Shown piece after piece: positions 53,128-61,128 of a DNA stretch of 64,000 nucleotides. The notes below the pieces were generated by a model, which searched no databases, was not told the DNA's origin, and saw only the letters and a program-made list of their open reading frames with translations. Source of the stretch: JBCCOW01 sp039025855 (GTDB lineage: Bacteria; Planctomycetota; Phycisphaerae; Phycisphaerales; Phycisphaeraceae); assembly GCA_039025855.1 (NCBI GenBank), contig JBCCNL010000012.1, positions 1 through 64,000 on the forward strand, read 5' to 3'. Positions within the stretch are counted from its first letter, which is position 1, and every line of letters begins with the position of its first letter. A program made the position numbers and the translations under genes.

Positions 53128-54168
53128 ATGCCCGTCGCCGATTACGCCACCTACAAGCAGATGCTCGAGAACGCCTTCGAGAACCAGTTCGCCTACCCCG
53201 CGATCAACGTCAGCTCGATGGTCACCGCCAACGCCGCCCTCAAGGCCTTCGCCGACCTCAAGTGCGACGGCATGATCCAGGTCTCCACCGGCGGCGGCAA
53301 GTTCGCCTCCGGGCTCGTCGTGGGTGACATGGTGCTGGGTGCGATCTCGATCGCGGAGCACATCCACCGGGTCGCCGAAAAGCTCGACATCAACGTGGTG
53401 CTGCACACCGACCACTGCCCGCCCAACGCGGTCGAGACCTTCATGGTCCCGCTCATTGAAGAGTCCGAGCGTCGCGTGGCCGAGGGCAAGCTGCCGCTCT
53501 ACAACTCGCACATGCTCGACGCCTCGGGCCTGCCGCTGGAAGAGAACCTCGACCTGTCCGTGCCCATCTACGAGCGGATGGCCAAGATCGGGCAGATGAT
53601 CGAGATCGAGGCCGGGGTCGTCGGCGGTGAGGAAGACGGTGCCGCCGGCTCCGAGGACACGCCCGATGAGATGCTCTACACCACCCCCGAAGACATGGTC
53701 CGCGTCTACGAGCGGATGAAGGATGTCGATGGGACTTACATGTTCGCCGCGACGTTTGGCAACGTGCACGGCGCCTACAAGCCCGGGGCTGTGAAACTCC
53801 GCCCCGAGATCCTCAAGCAGGGCCAGGACGCGATCAAGGCCAAGTTCGGCGACACCGCCAAGTTCTACCTCGTCTTCCACGGCGGCTCCGGCTCCGGCAA
53901 GGACGAGATCGAAGAGACCCTCGGATACGGCGTGATCAAGATGAACGTCGACACCGACTGCCAGTACGCCTTCACCCGCCCCGTCGCGGAGCACATGTTC
54001 CACAACTACGACGGCGTCCTGAAGGTCGACGGCGAGGTCGGCAACAAGAAGACCTACGACCCGCGGTCTTATCTCAAGAAAGCTGAAGAGGCCATGGCCG
54101 ACCGGGTCAAGGAAGCCTGCGAAGACCTGCACGCGGTGGGTAAGACGCTCGCGGCCGTGACGGTCTAA
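53128..54168 (+). CDS. fba: Class II fructose-bisphosphate aldolase
   Basis: A 346-residue zinc-dependent aldolase splitting fructose-1,6-bisphosphate into glyceraldehyde-3-phosphate and dihydroxyacetone phosphate. Family landmarks: YPAINVSSMVTANAALKAFA at the N-terminus, VVLHTDHCPPNAVETF with the catalytic Asp and a zinc His, EIEAGVVGGEEDGAAG with a metal-site Glu, FGNVHGAYKPG with a zinc His, and VFHGGSGSGKDEIEE, with the final zinc His. VKMNVDTD-type phosphate loop is present as IKMNVDTDCQYAFT. The length and long C-terminus fit the class IIA (FbaA-like) group. Start ATG 53128. It is followed 34 bp later by a DUF3592 gene. Confidence 0.95.
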   Translation: MPVADYATYKQMLENAFENQFAYPAINVSSMVTANAALKAFADLKCDGMIQVSTGGGKFASGLVVGDMVLGAISIAEHIHRVAEKLDINVVLHTDHCPPNAVETFMVPLIEESERRVAEGKLPLYNSHMLDASGLPLEENLDLSVPIYERMAKIGQMIEIEAGVVGGEEDGAAGSEDTPDEMLYTTPEDMVRVYERMKDVDGTYMFAATFGNVHGAYKPGAVKLRPEILKQGQDAIKAKFGDTAKFYLVFHGGSGSGKDEIEETLGYGVIKMNVDTDCQYAFTRPVAEHMFHNYDGVLKVDGEVGNKKTYDPRSYLKKAEEAMADRVKEACEDLHAVGKTLAAVTV

Positions 54169-54202
54169 GACCTCCGCGGACTCGCAGCCGAGAGGGATCC
54201 CG

Positions 54203-54694
54203 ATGCGTCCCGAACAAGCGAAACACATCCGCCGAACAATGCTGATTTTCGGCATGGCCGGTGTGCCTACGCTCGACGTCTCGGTCTACATGATGTGGTC
54301 TACCCTGGACCTCCGGAGCAACGGCCGCAGCGTGTTGGCGACGGTGACCGACGTCGAGCGCGAGACCAGCCGAAGCTCCGAGGGTGGGACTTCAACCACC
54401 TACAGGCCCACGTTCGAGTTTGAGGACGAGTCCGGCAGAATGCACACGGTCACAACCTCCAGCTCAACAAGCTGGTGGGACTTCCGGGTCGGTGAGCAGA
54501 TCACGGTGCTGTACGACACACGCGATCCCAGCCGGGCGAGGCCGACCGGTTTCATGTCGGATTGGTTTGTGGCCCTGCTCACCGGGTTTCTGGGGGTCGT
54601 GTTCACCACGGTCGGTGTGGTAGTGTTCTTCAAGCTCATGCCGAAGCCCGAATCACCGGATGACTCGGCAGACGCGGCACTCCATCTCGATTAG
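54203..54694 (+). CDS. DUF3592-domain membrane protein (short)
   Basis: A 163-residue protein with two membrane helices, MLIFGMAGVPTLDVSVYMMW near the start and VALLTGFLGVVFTTVGVVVF near the end, flanking a soluble DUF3592 domain: RSVLATVTDVERETSRSSEG, TYRPTFEFEDESGRMHTVTT and GEQITVLYDTRDPSRARPTG. The layout is that of the family. Function is unknown. A longer relative is at 28636. It follows the aldolase by 34 bp and might share its transcript; it converges with the gene at 54706. ATG 54203 is chosen (GAGAGGGATCC upstream). Confidence 0.82.
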   Translation: MRPEQAKHIRRTMLIFGMAGVPTLDVSVYMMWSTLDLRSNGRSVLATVTDVERETSRSSEGGTSTTYRPTFEFEDESGRMHTVTTSSSTSWWDFRVGEQITVLYDTRDPSRARPTGFMSDWFVALLTGFLGVVFTTVGVVVFFKLMPKPESPDDSADAALHLD

Positions 54695-54705
54695 GGGTCG
54701 CGCGA

Positions 54706-55407
54706 TCAGAACGCGGCGGCGTGCTCGGCCGCGACGCGGACGGGCTCGACACGTCGGCGGATCGGCATCGTCTGCGTGACATGCCCCAGCACCAATGCCA
54801 TGTCCGGCTGCCAGTCGGCGGCAAACAGCTCCACGCGGAGACGCTGACGCTGCCCGAGCCGGATCACTTCGATGGCCGGGCTTTCGGCCTGCGGAAGAGA
54901 TTCGGTGAGCAGCGGGGGGGTGAGGTCCTGGACGCCGGAAACGGCCTGTAGGGGGCTGTAGGAAGGATCGGGCAGGCGGGCCAACACGCCATCACGGGTG
55001 CCGCGCTCGATCCGCCAGACTCGGCTGGGCACGCCCAGTGCGACGCTACGGACCGCCCGATGCGATTGCTCATCTCCGAGCCAGACGTCGTCGAGGGCAC
55101 AGACCTTCTGGCCGTCAACGATCAGGTAGTCATCGCCGGGATCGAGCCGGGCGTCGGGATCAGTGATGGGACCCAACTCAACCGCTTCGATCGTGTAGAC
55201 CCGCTCCATCCGACGGGCGGTGAGGCAGCGGACACGCTGCCGAGCGGTGCTGTTGTAGGTCTCGACGGCGACCTCGCCCCGCAGCAGCGTGCGATCGGAA
55301 AGCAGCTTCGCGGAGCAGTCGAAGCGGATCAGCCCGGCGTGCGGATCACGCGTAAAACGGTGCAGGGGCGCAACCACCGCCCCATCGATATACAGCCAGC
55401 CAACCAT
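54706..55407 (-). CDS. Hypothetical protein
   Basis: A 233-residue soluble protein. ATG 55405-55407 is preferred since AAAGGAGAAGG lies just upstream; the frame is open to 55497. There is no signal peptide. It begins MVGWLYIDGAVVAPLHRFTR and continues strand-rich (RGEVAVETYNSTARQRVRCL, DDYLIVDGQKVCALDDVWLG, SPAIEVIRLGQRQRLRVELF). I recognise no domain or family. It reads like a small all-beta regulator or PilZ-like protein, but the PilZ motifs (R-x3-R, D-x-S-x2-G) are not clearly present. It lies directly before ssrA on the other strand. Confidence 0.65.
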   Translation of the reverse strand: MVGWLYIDGAVVAPLHRFTRDPHAGLIRFDCSAKLLSDRTLLRGEVAVETYNSTARQRVRCLTARRMERVYTIEAVELGPITDPDARLDPGDDYLIVDGQKVCALDDVWLGDEQSHRAVRSVALGVPSRVWRIERGTRDGVLARLPDPSYSPLQAVSGVQDLTPPLLTESLPQAESPAIEVIRLGQRQRLRVELFAADWQPDMALVLGHVTQTMPIRRRVEPVRVAAEHAAAF

Positions 55408-55660
55408 GTCGGACGCCTTCTCCTTTGAACGCCGGGCAGGCCGATGCGTTCGCGTACCTCGTTGAGCCGAGTCTACACCATTCGGGAATGCACTCAACGG
55501 GGATTCTCACACTTGTTGAACCGGGCAAGATGGCGAAGCTTCGCGTTAAGCCCACGGGCCTAATCCCACCGCCGCCAAGGGGCTTCAGGCTGCTCGGTTG
55601 GAGATTTCAGTTCGCCGACGATCCAACCGAATGCTAAAATGCCGGAGTTCTTTGACAACT
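55408..55660. promoter_or_regulatory. Promoter region of ssrA
   Basis: A 253-bp non-coding gap between divergent units. A plausible -10 is TAAAAT (55635-55640) with TTCGCC (55611-55616) about 18 bp upstream as a weak -35, giving a start some 14-20 nt before the mature tmRNA end. The assignment is tentative. Confidence 0.35.
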
Positions 55661-56042
55661 GGGGCCGACTGGTATCGACCGGACAGGTTCGGCTCGTGGT
55701 TGCGTGTCGAGGTGCACGTTGGCCTCGTAAAACCACGTGCAACCCTATAAATGCCAACGATGATATCGCTGGTCGGATCGGCTTCGCGCCGGCCCGTCTC
55801 GCTGCCTAATAAAACGGGACAGCAACGTCCCCCCGCCGTTTGCCTACGGCTGCGGGGGGGCGACACCTTAGTAGGCTCGCCCAACGGCGGCGTCTCAACG
55901 CCCGCGGGTTAAACCTCATTGAGGCTGGGTGACAAGCAGGCTGCCGACCGCCGTCTTGTCACCAAGACTAAATGCTCGGATATACACGTAGACGCTACGG
56001 GTTCACTGTCACGGCACGGGGGTTCGAATCCCCCCGGCTCCA
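55661..56042 (+). ncRNA. ssrA: Transfer-messenger RNA (tmRNA)
   Basis: The ends form the tRNA-like domain: 5' GGGGCCGA pairs with 3' CGGCTCC plus discriminator A, and the T arm GGGGG-TTCGAAT-CCCCC is intact. CCA is not encoded. The tag frame starts at GCC 55753 and runs to TAATAA at 55807-55812, giving ANDDIAGRIGFAPARLAA, which ends in the protease-recognition LAA. The one-piece form has not been permuted. It rescues stalled ribosomes with SmpB. Its 3' end is followed directly by a hairpin and by the SWIM/DUF6493/MmcQ genes. Confidence 0.97.
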
Positions 56043-56047
56043 TTCTT

Positions 56048-56078
56048 AACCGCCCCTCCGGACGTATGAGGGGCGGTT
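56048..56078 (+). terminator. Hairpin after ssrA
   Basis: AACCGCCCCTC pairs perfectly with GAGGGGCGGTT (11 bp) around a 9-nt loop, starting five bases after the mature tmRNA 3' end. No long T run follows, so termination may be imperfect or the stem may serve 3'-end processing. Confidence 0.7.
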
Positions 56079-56112
56079 GCACGCCTCGACCGACGCCCGA
56101 TTCCGGTGACCC

Positions 56113-57486
56113 ATGAGCGCAGCCGCCGCCCTCGATTACACCTATCGCTACGCATTCGCGTCCAACGTCGATACGGACGCCGGACCGCCACAGCTACGGC
56201 TCGCCACCTTCGATGCCAAGCACCGCAACCCCCACTTCTTCGAGGGCCGGCTGCTGTTCCCCCATGCCGTCGGTGCGATGCTGCTCACCCTGGCCGACGT
56301 CGTCCGCACCCATTTCTTCCTCCCGCGACCGGCTCTGCTCGACCCCGTCGTCACCACCCACGAAGACATCGTCCGCTTCGAGGGGTTCTCCGGCTGCTGC
56401 GGCGTCTACGCCCGGGTCGATCTGCCCGCCGACGCTTTCGACGCCGACCTTGTCGGACGCGGCACCACCAACGTCGACTTCAACCAACCCATGCGCGCCG
56501 CCCTCGCCGGCCTCCGTGACCGCGATACCACCCGGCTCGCCGTAGGCCAAAACGAGGTCCAACTCCAACACAACGACCAGCACGTCGTCGAAAAGAAGGT
56601 CAAGCTCCCCGTCCGCTGGCTCAAGGGCTTCTCCGAAGTCCAGGCCTATCAGCCCGGTCTCCAACCCAAGCTCCAGACCACCGGCCACGAAGCCCGACGC
56701 TTCATCCGCTCCCTCCCCCGGTCCAACGCCCCCAAACGCCCCGTCTACGCCACCCCCCGCGGTCGCGGCCTTGGCCTCACCCAACGCCCCTCCCGCACCA
56801 CCACCAAAGACACCGTCGCCTTCCACGGCACGCACCGCCTCCGCGTCCTCGAACCCCTCCTCCAGCACACCCATCAACTCACCGCCTACGCCGACGACCA
56901 CGGCACCTCCGCCTGGCAGATCGACGCCGGGCCCAACGGCTCGGCCGGCCGGTTCTTCCTGATGCTCTCCCCCGAGACCTACCGCGGCTTCTCCGGCGAG
57001 GGCCAGACCCTCCAAGCCCTCGCCACCGGCGACTACCAGGACGCCCTCCCCGCCGTCCGCGCCCAGCTCGCCTGGCAACCCCACCTCGACCCCGACGCCC
57101 TCGCCGTCAAAGCGAACTGCACCCCCACCCAGGCCCGACACGCCCTCGCCGCCCTCGGCTCCCGCGGCCTCGCCGGCTACGACGTCACCACCGGCACCTA
57201 CTTCCACCGCGAGATGCCCTTCGACCTCGACGCCGTCGAAACCCTCCAGCCCCGCCTCAGAGCCGCCCGCAAACTCCTCGCTGACGGCGGCGTCGAGTAT
57301 CTCGGCTCACCGCAGCCCGATCACCACGACTACGCCGTCGCCGGCACCGGCGTCACCCACCGCGTCCGCCTGCGTCCGAACGGGGACAAATGCACCTGCC
57401 CCTGGTTCTCCAAGCACCAGGGCCAACGCGGCCCGTGCAAGCACATCCTCGCCGCCCAGCTCCACCTGAACCCCGACGACCCCTGA
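56113..57486 (+). CDS. SWIM zinc-finger protein
   Basis: A 457-residue protein ending in a SWIM zinc finger: Cys427 and Cys429 (KCTCPWF) with Cys442 and His444 (GPCKHIL), a C-x-C-x12-C-x-H pattern that binds zinc in DNA- or protein-binding modules. The first ~400 residues have no recognised domain; blocks such as AKHRNPHFFEGRLLFPHAVG and QAYQPGLQPKLQTTGHEARR suggest a conserved large N-terminal part of SWIM-associated proteins. It starts at ATG 56113, directly after ssrA, and the next gene begins seven bases after its stop, so both form an operon. SWIM proteins of this size with a large DUF partner occur in many bacteria without known function. No MoxR ATPase or von Willebrand protein is adjacent. 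Confidence 0.82.
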   Translation: MSAAAALDYTYRYAFASNVDTDAGPPQLRLATFDAKHRNPHFFEGRLLFPHAVGAMLLTLADVVRTHFFLPRPALLDPVVTTHEDIVRFEGFSGCCGVYARVDLPADAFDADLVGRGTTNVDFNQPMRAALAGLRDRDTTRLAVGQNEVQLQHNDQHVVEKKVKLPVRWLKGFSEVQAYQPGLQPKLQTTGHEARRFIRSLPRSNAPKRPVYATPRGRGLGLTQRPSRTTTKDTVAFHGTHRLRVLEPLLQHTHQLTAYADDHGTSAWQIDAGPNGSAGRFFLMLSPETYRGFSGEGQTLQALATGDYQDALPAVRAQLAWQPHLDPDALAVKANCTPTQARHALAALGSRGLAGYDVTTGTYFHREMPFDLDAVETLQPRLRAARKLLADGGVEYLGSPQPDHHDYAVAGTGVTHRVRLRPNGDKCTCPWFSKHQGQRGPCKHILAAQLHLNPDDP

Positions 57487-57493
57487 TCCCGCG

Positions 57494-60400
57494 ATGACCC
57501 CCGACGACATCGACCACTTCCTCGTCCACCGCGACTACCCCGCCTTCATCGCGGCCACCGCCCCCCTCACCGAAGCCGACCGCCGCAAGCTCTCTACCCA
57601 CACCCACAACCGCCTCAAACTCATCCGTCGCTACGCGGACGCATGGAACGACGAGCCAAAACGTAAGGCGAAGAACGCCCTGAAGGCTGCGTTCCCCGCG
57701 GCCATCAAACACAATGTGGTCCAACACGAAGACCGGCTGCTTTTCGGCGCACGGTTCGCAGCCTTCGCATTCTGTCCACTCTCGGTCACCAAGAGCATCC
57801 CTGGCAGATGGTTTAACGCCGAGCAACACCCCAATCACGACGATGTTGTGCAAATCCTGGATGGCCGCCGACCCGACTGGGCCACCGACTGGCTCACCGC
57901 CCGATGCGACGGCGAATGGCCCGAGATCGAATGGGACATCGCCCGCGCCCTGATCGAAAAAGGCATCTGCCAGAAGCCCGACACCGAAGGCTACATCCGC
58001 CTCTTCGCCGACTTCGTCTGGTGGCGTTGGCGACCCCGCGAAGGAGGCGACACCCGCACCTCCGCCGACTACCTCGCCGACAACCCCGACCTCCTCGACC
58101 ACGAGTTCTGGCAGCTCTTCCGCCACGAGACCGGCGCGTTCACCTGGAACGCCACCCCCGGCGAGGGCTGGCTCGGTGCCGTCGCCACCCTCATCGACCG
58201 CGGCCTGCTCGACCGCCAGCGCGTCCTCGACGCCTCGCTCACCGGCCTGACCTCCGGCCTCCGCGACCACGTCCTCGGCGGCTTCGCCAAGCTCCACCAG
58301 ACCCTCGCCCCCACCCCCGACGAACTCGACCACTTCCAGCCCCGCTACCGCGATCTCCTGCCCAGCCCAACCCCCCGCGTCGTCGCCTTCGCCCTCAGCA
58401 TGCTCAAGGCCGCCGACAAGGCCAAACGCCTCGATGACGTTAGCTTCCTCCGCGACGCCGCCGCTGCTTTCGACTGCCCCACCAAGGGCCCGGCCAAGGC
58501 CACGCTCACCCTGATCAAAAAAGCCCTGAAACGAAGCCCCAACGAAACGCCCGCCGGCATCGACGCCCTGCTCGCCGCGTTGCGTCACCCCTCGCCCGAC
58601 ATCCAGGCCGACGCCTTCGCGCTGTTGCAACCGCTCGCCGACGCATTCACGCCTGATCACACCGACGCCCTCGCCGCCGAACTCGACGCCCTGCCTCCGA
58701 CCGTCCAACCCGAAGCCCGCGCACTGCTCGCCACGCTCGGCCAACCCGACGCCGTATCCGACCCATCTGCCGATCCACTCGCCTCGCTGGACGACCTCAC
58801 CGACCGGCTCGCAGCCGTCCCCGATGACATCCGCCGCACGCTGGAGCTCGACGAGGCACGCGACGCCGTGGCCGCGTCCCGTCTGCCGCCGCCGCCCAAG
58901 TTCCGCATCACGGATGTCCCCGTCACCCGCCTCGCGGAACCGGTCACGCCGATCGCCGACATGGAGGATCTGATCGACGCCGTCGCCCACGCCGTCGAGG
59001 TGATCGATCACCCCTGGGATCTCGAGCGCATCCTCGACGGCATGCTGCGCCTCCTCGACCAGCGCGGCGACGACTTCGCCGAGCGCACCGCACCCCTGCG
59101 CAAACGCGTCGAGCCCGTCAAGACCCACTGGGGCCGTAGCCTCGGCGGCGAAGACCTGATGCCTGAACTCCAGCCCATCCTCTTCACTTGGTTGCAATCA
59201 CAAGCCAAGCCCCTCGTCATCGAACTGCGAGCCCCTCAGACTCACCCACCCGCTCCCGCCTGGCTCTTCGGCCGCATCAACGAGATCGACGACGCCATCA
59301 AAGCCGGCCAGCCCCGCCCGCTCCTGGCCACACCCACCCACACCCCCGGCTGGATCGAGCCCGCCACCTTCGTCCAACGCCTCGCCGACACCGAAGCCCT
59401 TGGCCTGAGCCCCCTGCCCCGGGACCTGGCCCAGGCGCTCATCCGGCTGGCCCCGGACCAGCGTGACGAAGCCCTTCAAGCCGCCGAATCACTGAAGTGC
59501 GTCACCGCTCCCGCCGTCCGCTACGCCCTAGGCGGCCCGCCCCCCACCAAGGCTCAGCTCAAGAAGCTCGACCACGCCCTCTGGCTCGCCGCCGGCCGCG
59601 CCCGCACCCCCTACGCACGCCTCGACGACCTCAAGCCCCTCGCCCCAAAGCTGCCCGGCCCCAACGGCATCGAACCCGCCACCTTCCAGTGGACCGCCGG
59701 CGACGGCGAAGTCAACAACCCCGAATACGTCGATCTCGACTACCCCCCCGAAGGCCCCAAGGTCGACTTCGTCTGCAGCCCGGCGCCCGTCAGTCAGACC
59801 GGCATGCCCACCATCGACCTCCACCGATGGGCGCTCAAAAACCAGGACTACTGGCCCGAGCACCCCGCGTGGTACGTCGAGTGGTTTCCGACCGTGTGGC
59901 CCGCCCAGCCCGACGCCATACTCGGCAAAGGCATCTACGAGACCCTGACCCGGCTCTACGAAAGAGCCGACGCCACCGAGCCCAACCACGCCTATCTCGT
60001 CACCCTCCTCGACCCCGACCGCCCGTTCTCCGAACTGAGCTACCTCGCCCTCTGCGTCGGCCTCGTCTCCGTGGACGCCGAGGTCAAGGGCCTTGTCCTC
60101 GACGCCCTGATCGAGGGCATCGCCGACGGGCGGGTCCACCCCAAGCCGTTAGGCCAGACCCTCGCCCGGCTCGCACCCTCGGGCTGGCTCAAGCTCAATC
60201 GGCTCACCGCGAACCTCGAAGAAACGGCCCGCGTCTCGCCGCTGCACGCGCTGGTCGTCGCCGACGCCCTCACGACGATGCTGCCCGGGTTTACTGAGCT
60301 GCCGCGTGATGCTCACCATGCGCTGGGCCTGCTCCACCGGCTCCTGACCCAAGTGGGCCTGCCGCTGGCCGACCCCGTGCGTCCGCTCCTGGAGCCCGTC

Positions 60401-60568
60401 AAGGGGTCGAGCAAGACCGCCAAGCTGGCCAAGGCACTGCTCCAGCAGCAAGCCGAGGCGGCCACCGCCGACTACGCAACTGCACTCCATGCAGCGCTCG
60501 ACGCGCGGGTCACCCGGGCCGAGCGGTGGGTCGGCGATGAGGCCGCGCACGGGCGATCCCTATCATGA
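57494..60568 (+). CDS. Large DUF6493-like protein paired with the SWIM protein
   Basis: A 1024-residue cytoplasmic protein with no signal or membrane segment. The N-terminus (TPDDIDHFLVHRDYPAFIAA, LTEADRRKLSTHTHNRLKLI) and the repeated two-helix units in the middle (ATLTLIKKALKRSPNETPAG, LLAALRHPSPDIQADAFALL, DALAAELDALPPTVQPEARA) look like HEAT-type repeats. The second half has a conserved-looking block (GLSPLPRDLAQALIRLAPDQ) and a final all-helical part. The name DUF6493 is given from memory of similar SWIM-partner proteins and needs checking. It lies seven bases after the SWIM gene, so translation is probably coupled. Third positions are strongly C-rich. Confidence 0.72.
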   Translation: MTPDDIDHFLVHRDYPAFIAATAPLTEADRRKLSTHTHNRLKLIRRYADAWNDEPKRKAKNALKAAFPAAIKHNVVQHEDRLLFGARFAAFAFCPLSVTKSIPGRWFNAEQHPNHDDVVQILDGRRPDWATDWLTARCDGEWPEIEWDIARALIEKGICQKPDTEGYIRLFADFVWWRWRPREGGDTRTSADYLADNPDLLDHEFWQLFRHETGAFTWNATPGEGWLGAVATLIDRGLLDRQRVLDASLTGLTSGLRDHVLGGFAKLHQTLAPTPDELDHFQPRYRDLLPSPTPRVVAFALSMLKAADKAKRLDDVSFLRDAAAAFDCPTKGPAKATLTLIKKALKRSPNETPAGIDALLAALRHPSPDIQADAFALLQPLADAFTPDHTDALAAELDALPPTVQPEARALLATLGQPDAVSDPSADPLASLDDLTDRLAAVPDDIRRTLELDEARDAVAASRLPPPPKFRITDVPVTRLAEPVTPIADMEDLIDAVAHAVEVIDHPWDLERILDGMLRLLDQRGDDFAERTAPLRKRVEPVKTHWGRSLGGEDLMPELQPILFTWLQSQAKPLVIELRAPQTHPPAPAWLFGRINEIDDAIKAGQPRPLLATPTHTPGWIEPATFVQRLADTEALGLSPLPRDLAQALIRLAPDQRDEALQAAESLKCVTAPAVRYALGGPPPTKAQLKKLDHALWLAAGRARTPYARLDDLKPLAPKLPGPNGIEPATFQWTAGDGEVNNPEYVDLDYPPEGPKVDFVCSPAPVSQTGMPTIDLHRWALKNQDYWPEHPAWYVEWFPTVWPAQPDAILGKGIYETLTRLYERADATEPNHAYLVTLLDPDRPFSELSYLALCVGLVSVDAEVKGLVLDALIEGIADGRVHPKPLGQTLARLAPSGWLKLNRLTANLEETARVSPLHALVVADALTTMLPGFTELPRDAHHALGLLHRLLTQVGLPLADPVRPLLEPVKGSSKTAKLAKALLQQQAEAATADYATALHAALDARVTRAERWVGDEAAHGRSLS

Positions 60569-60609
60569 GCGATGCACCGCATGAGCCGGCGGTCCCCGGA
60601 GGTTGATAC

Positions 60610-61125
60610 GTGGCGTTTGATGACCGAGACCCAGAGCTGCGGGACAGGATGGCGAAGCTCGCGCTGGGCCTGCCCGGGGTGTACGAGTCGCCGCAGTGGG
60701 GCGGCTGGGTGTTCAAGGTGCCAGACCCGCGGCACGGCCGGAAGAAAGCCAAGATGCTCTGCTTCGTAGTGGACGGCAAGAACTTCGGCTGGCACTGCCA
60801 GTTCAAGCTGCCCTTGGAAAGGGCGGTAGCGGTGATCGACGAGCGGGATTGGGTTGAAGAGCATCCGTGGAAGACGCTGGGGCCTTCGGGTTGGGTGGTG
60901 GCTCGACCGCGGGATGACAAGCAACTGGCGGTGCTGAGCGGGTTGCTGAAGGAGAGCCGATCGCTGCTGCCGGAGGTCGTGGCGGAAGCCGAGGCGGTGC
61001 CGACCAAGGGGACAGGGCGGGCGGCGTCGGGTGGCGTTGCCCGCAAGGTCGACCGGGTGATGGAGGCAGCGGTGGCGGACGGTTGGCAGCACGCCGACCG
61101 GGACGCGGCAGCGTTCGACGACTGA
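60610..61125 (+). CDS. MmcQ/YjbR family DNA-binding-like protein
   Basis: A 171-residue protein from the GTG at 60610, seven bases after GGAGG. It matches the MmcQ/YjbR family (DUF419, CyaY-like fold): LALGLPGVYESPQWGGWVFK, MLCFVVDGKNFGWHCQFKLP, DERDWVEEHPWKTLGPSGWV. The body ends at about residue 120; a helical basic tail (TGRAASGGVARKVDRVMEAA) follows and is longer than in most members. YjbR-type proteins have a fold seen in some DNA-binding proteins but no settled function. It is 41 bp after the DUF6493-like gene, in the same direction and with a third-position pattern that is less C-rich, so it may be a third member of the same operon or a neighbour. Confidence 0.85.
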   Translation: MAFDDRDPELRDRMAKLALGLPGVYESPQWGGWVFKVPDPRHGRKKAKMLCFVVDGKNFGWHCQFKLPLERAVAVIDERDWVEEHPWKTLGPSGWVVARPRDDKQLAVLSGLLKESRSLLPEVVAEAEAVPTKGTGRAASGGVARKVDRVMEAAVADGWQHADRDAAAFDD

Positions 61126-61128
61126 TCG

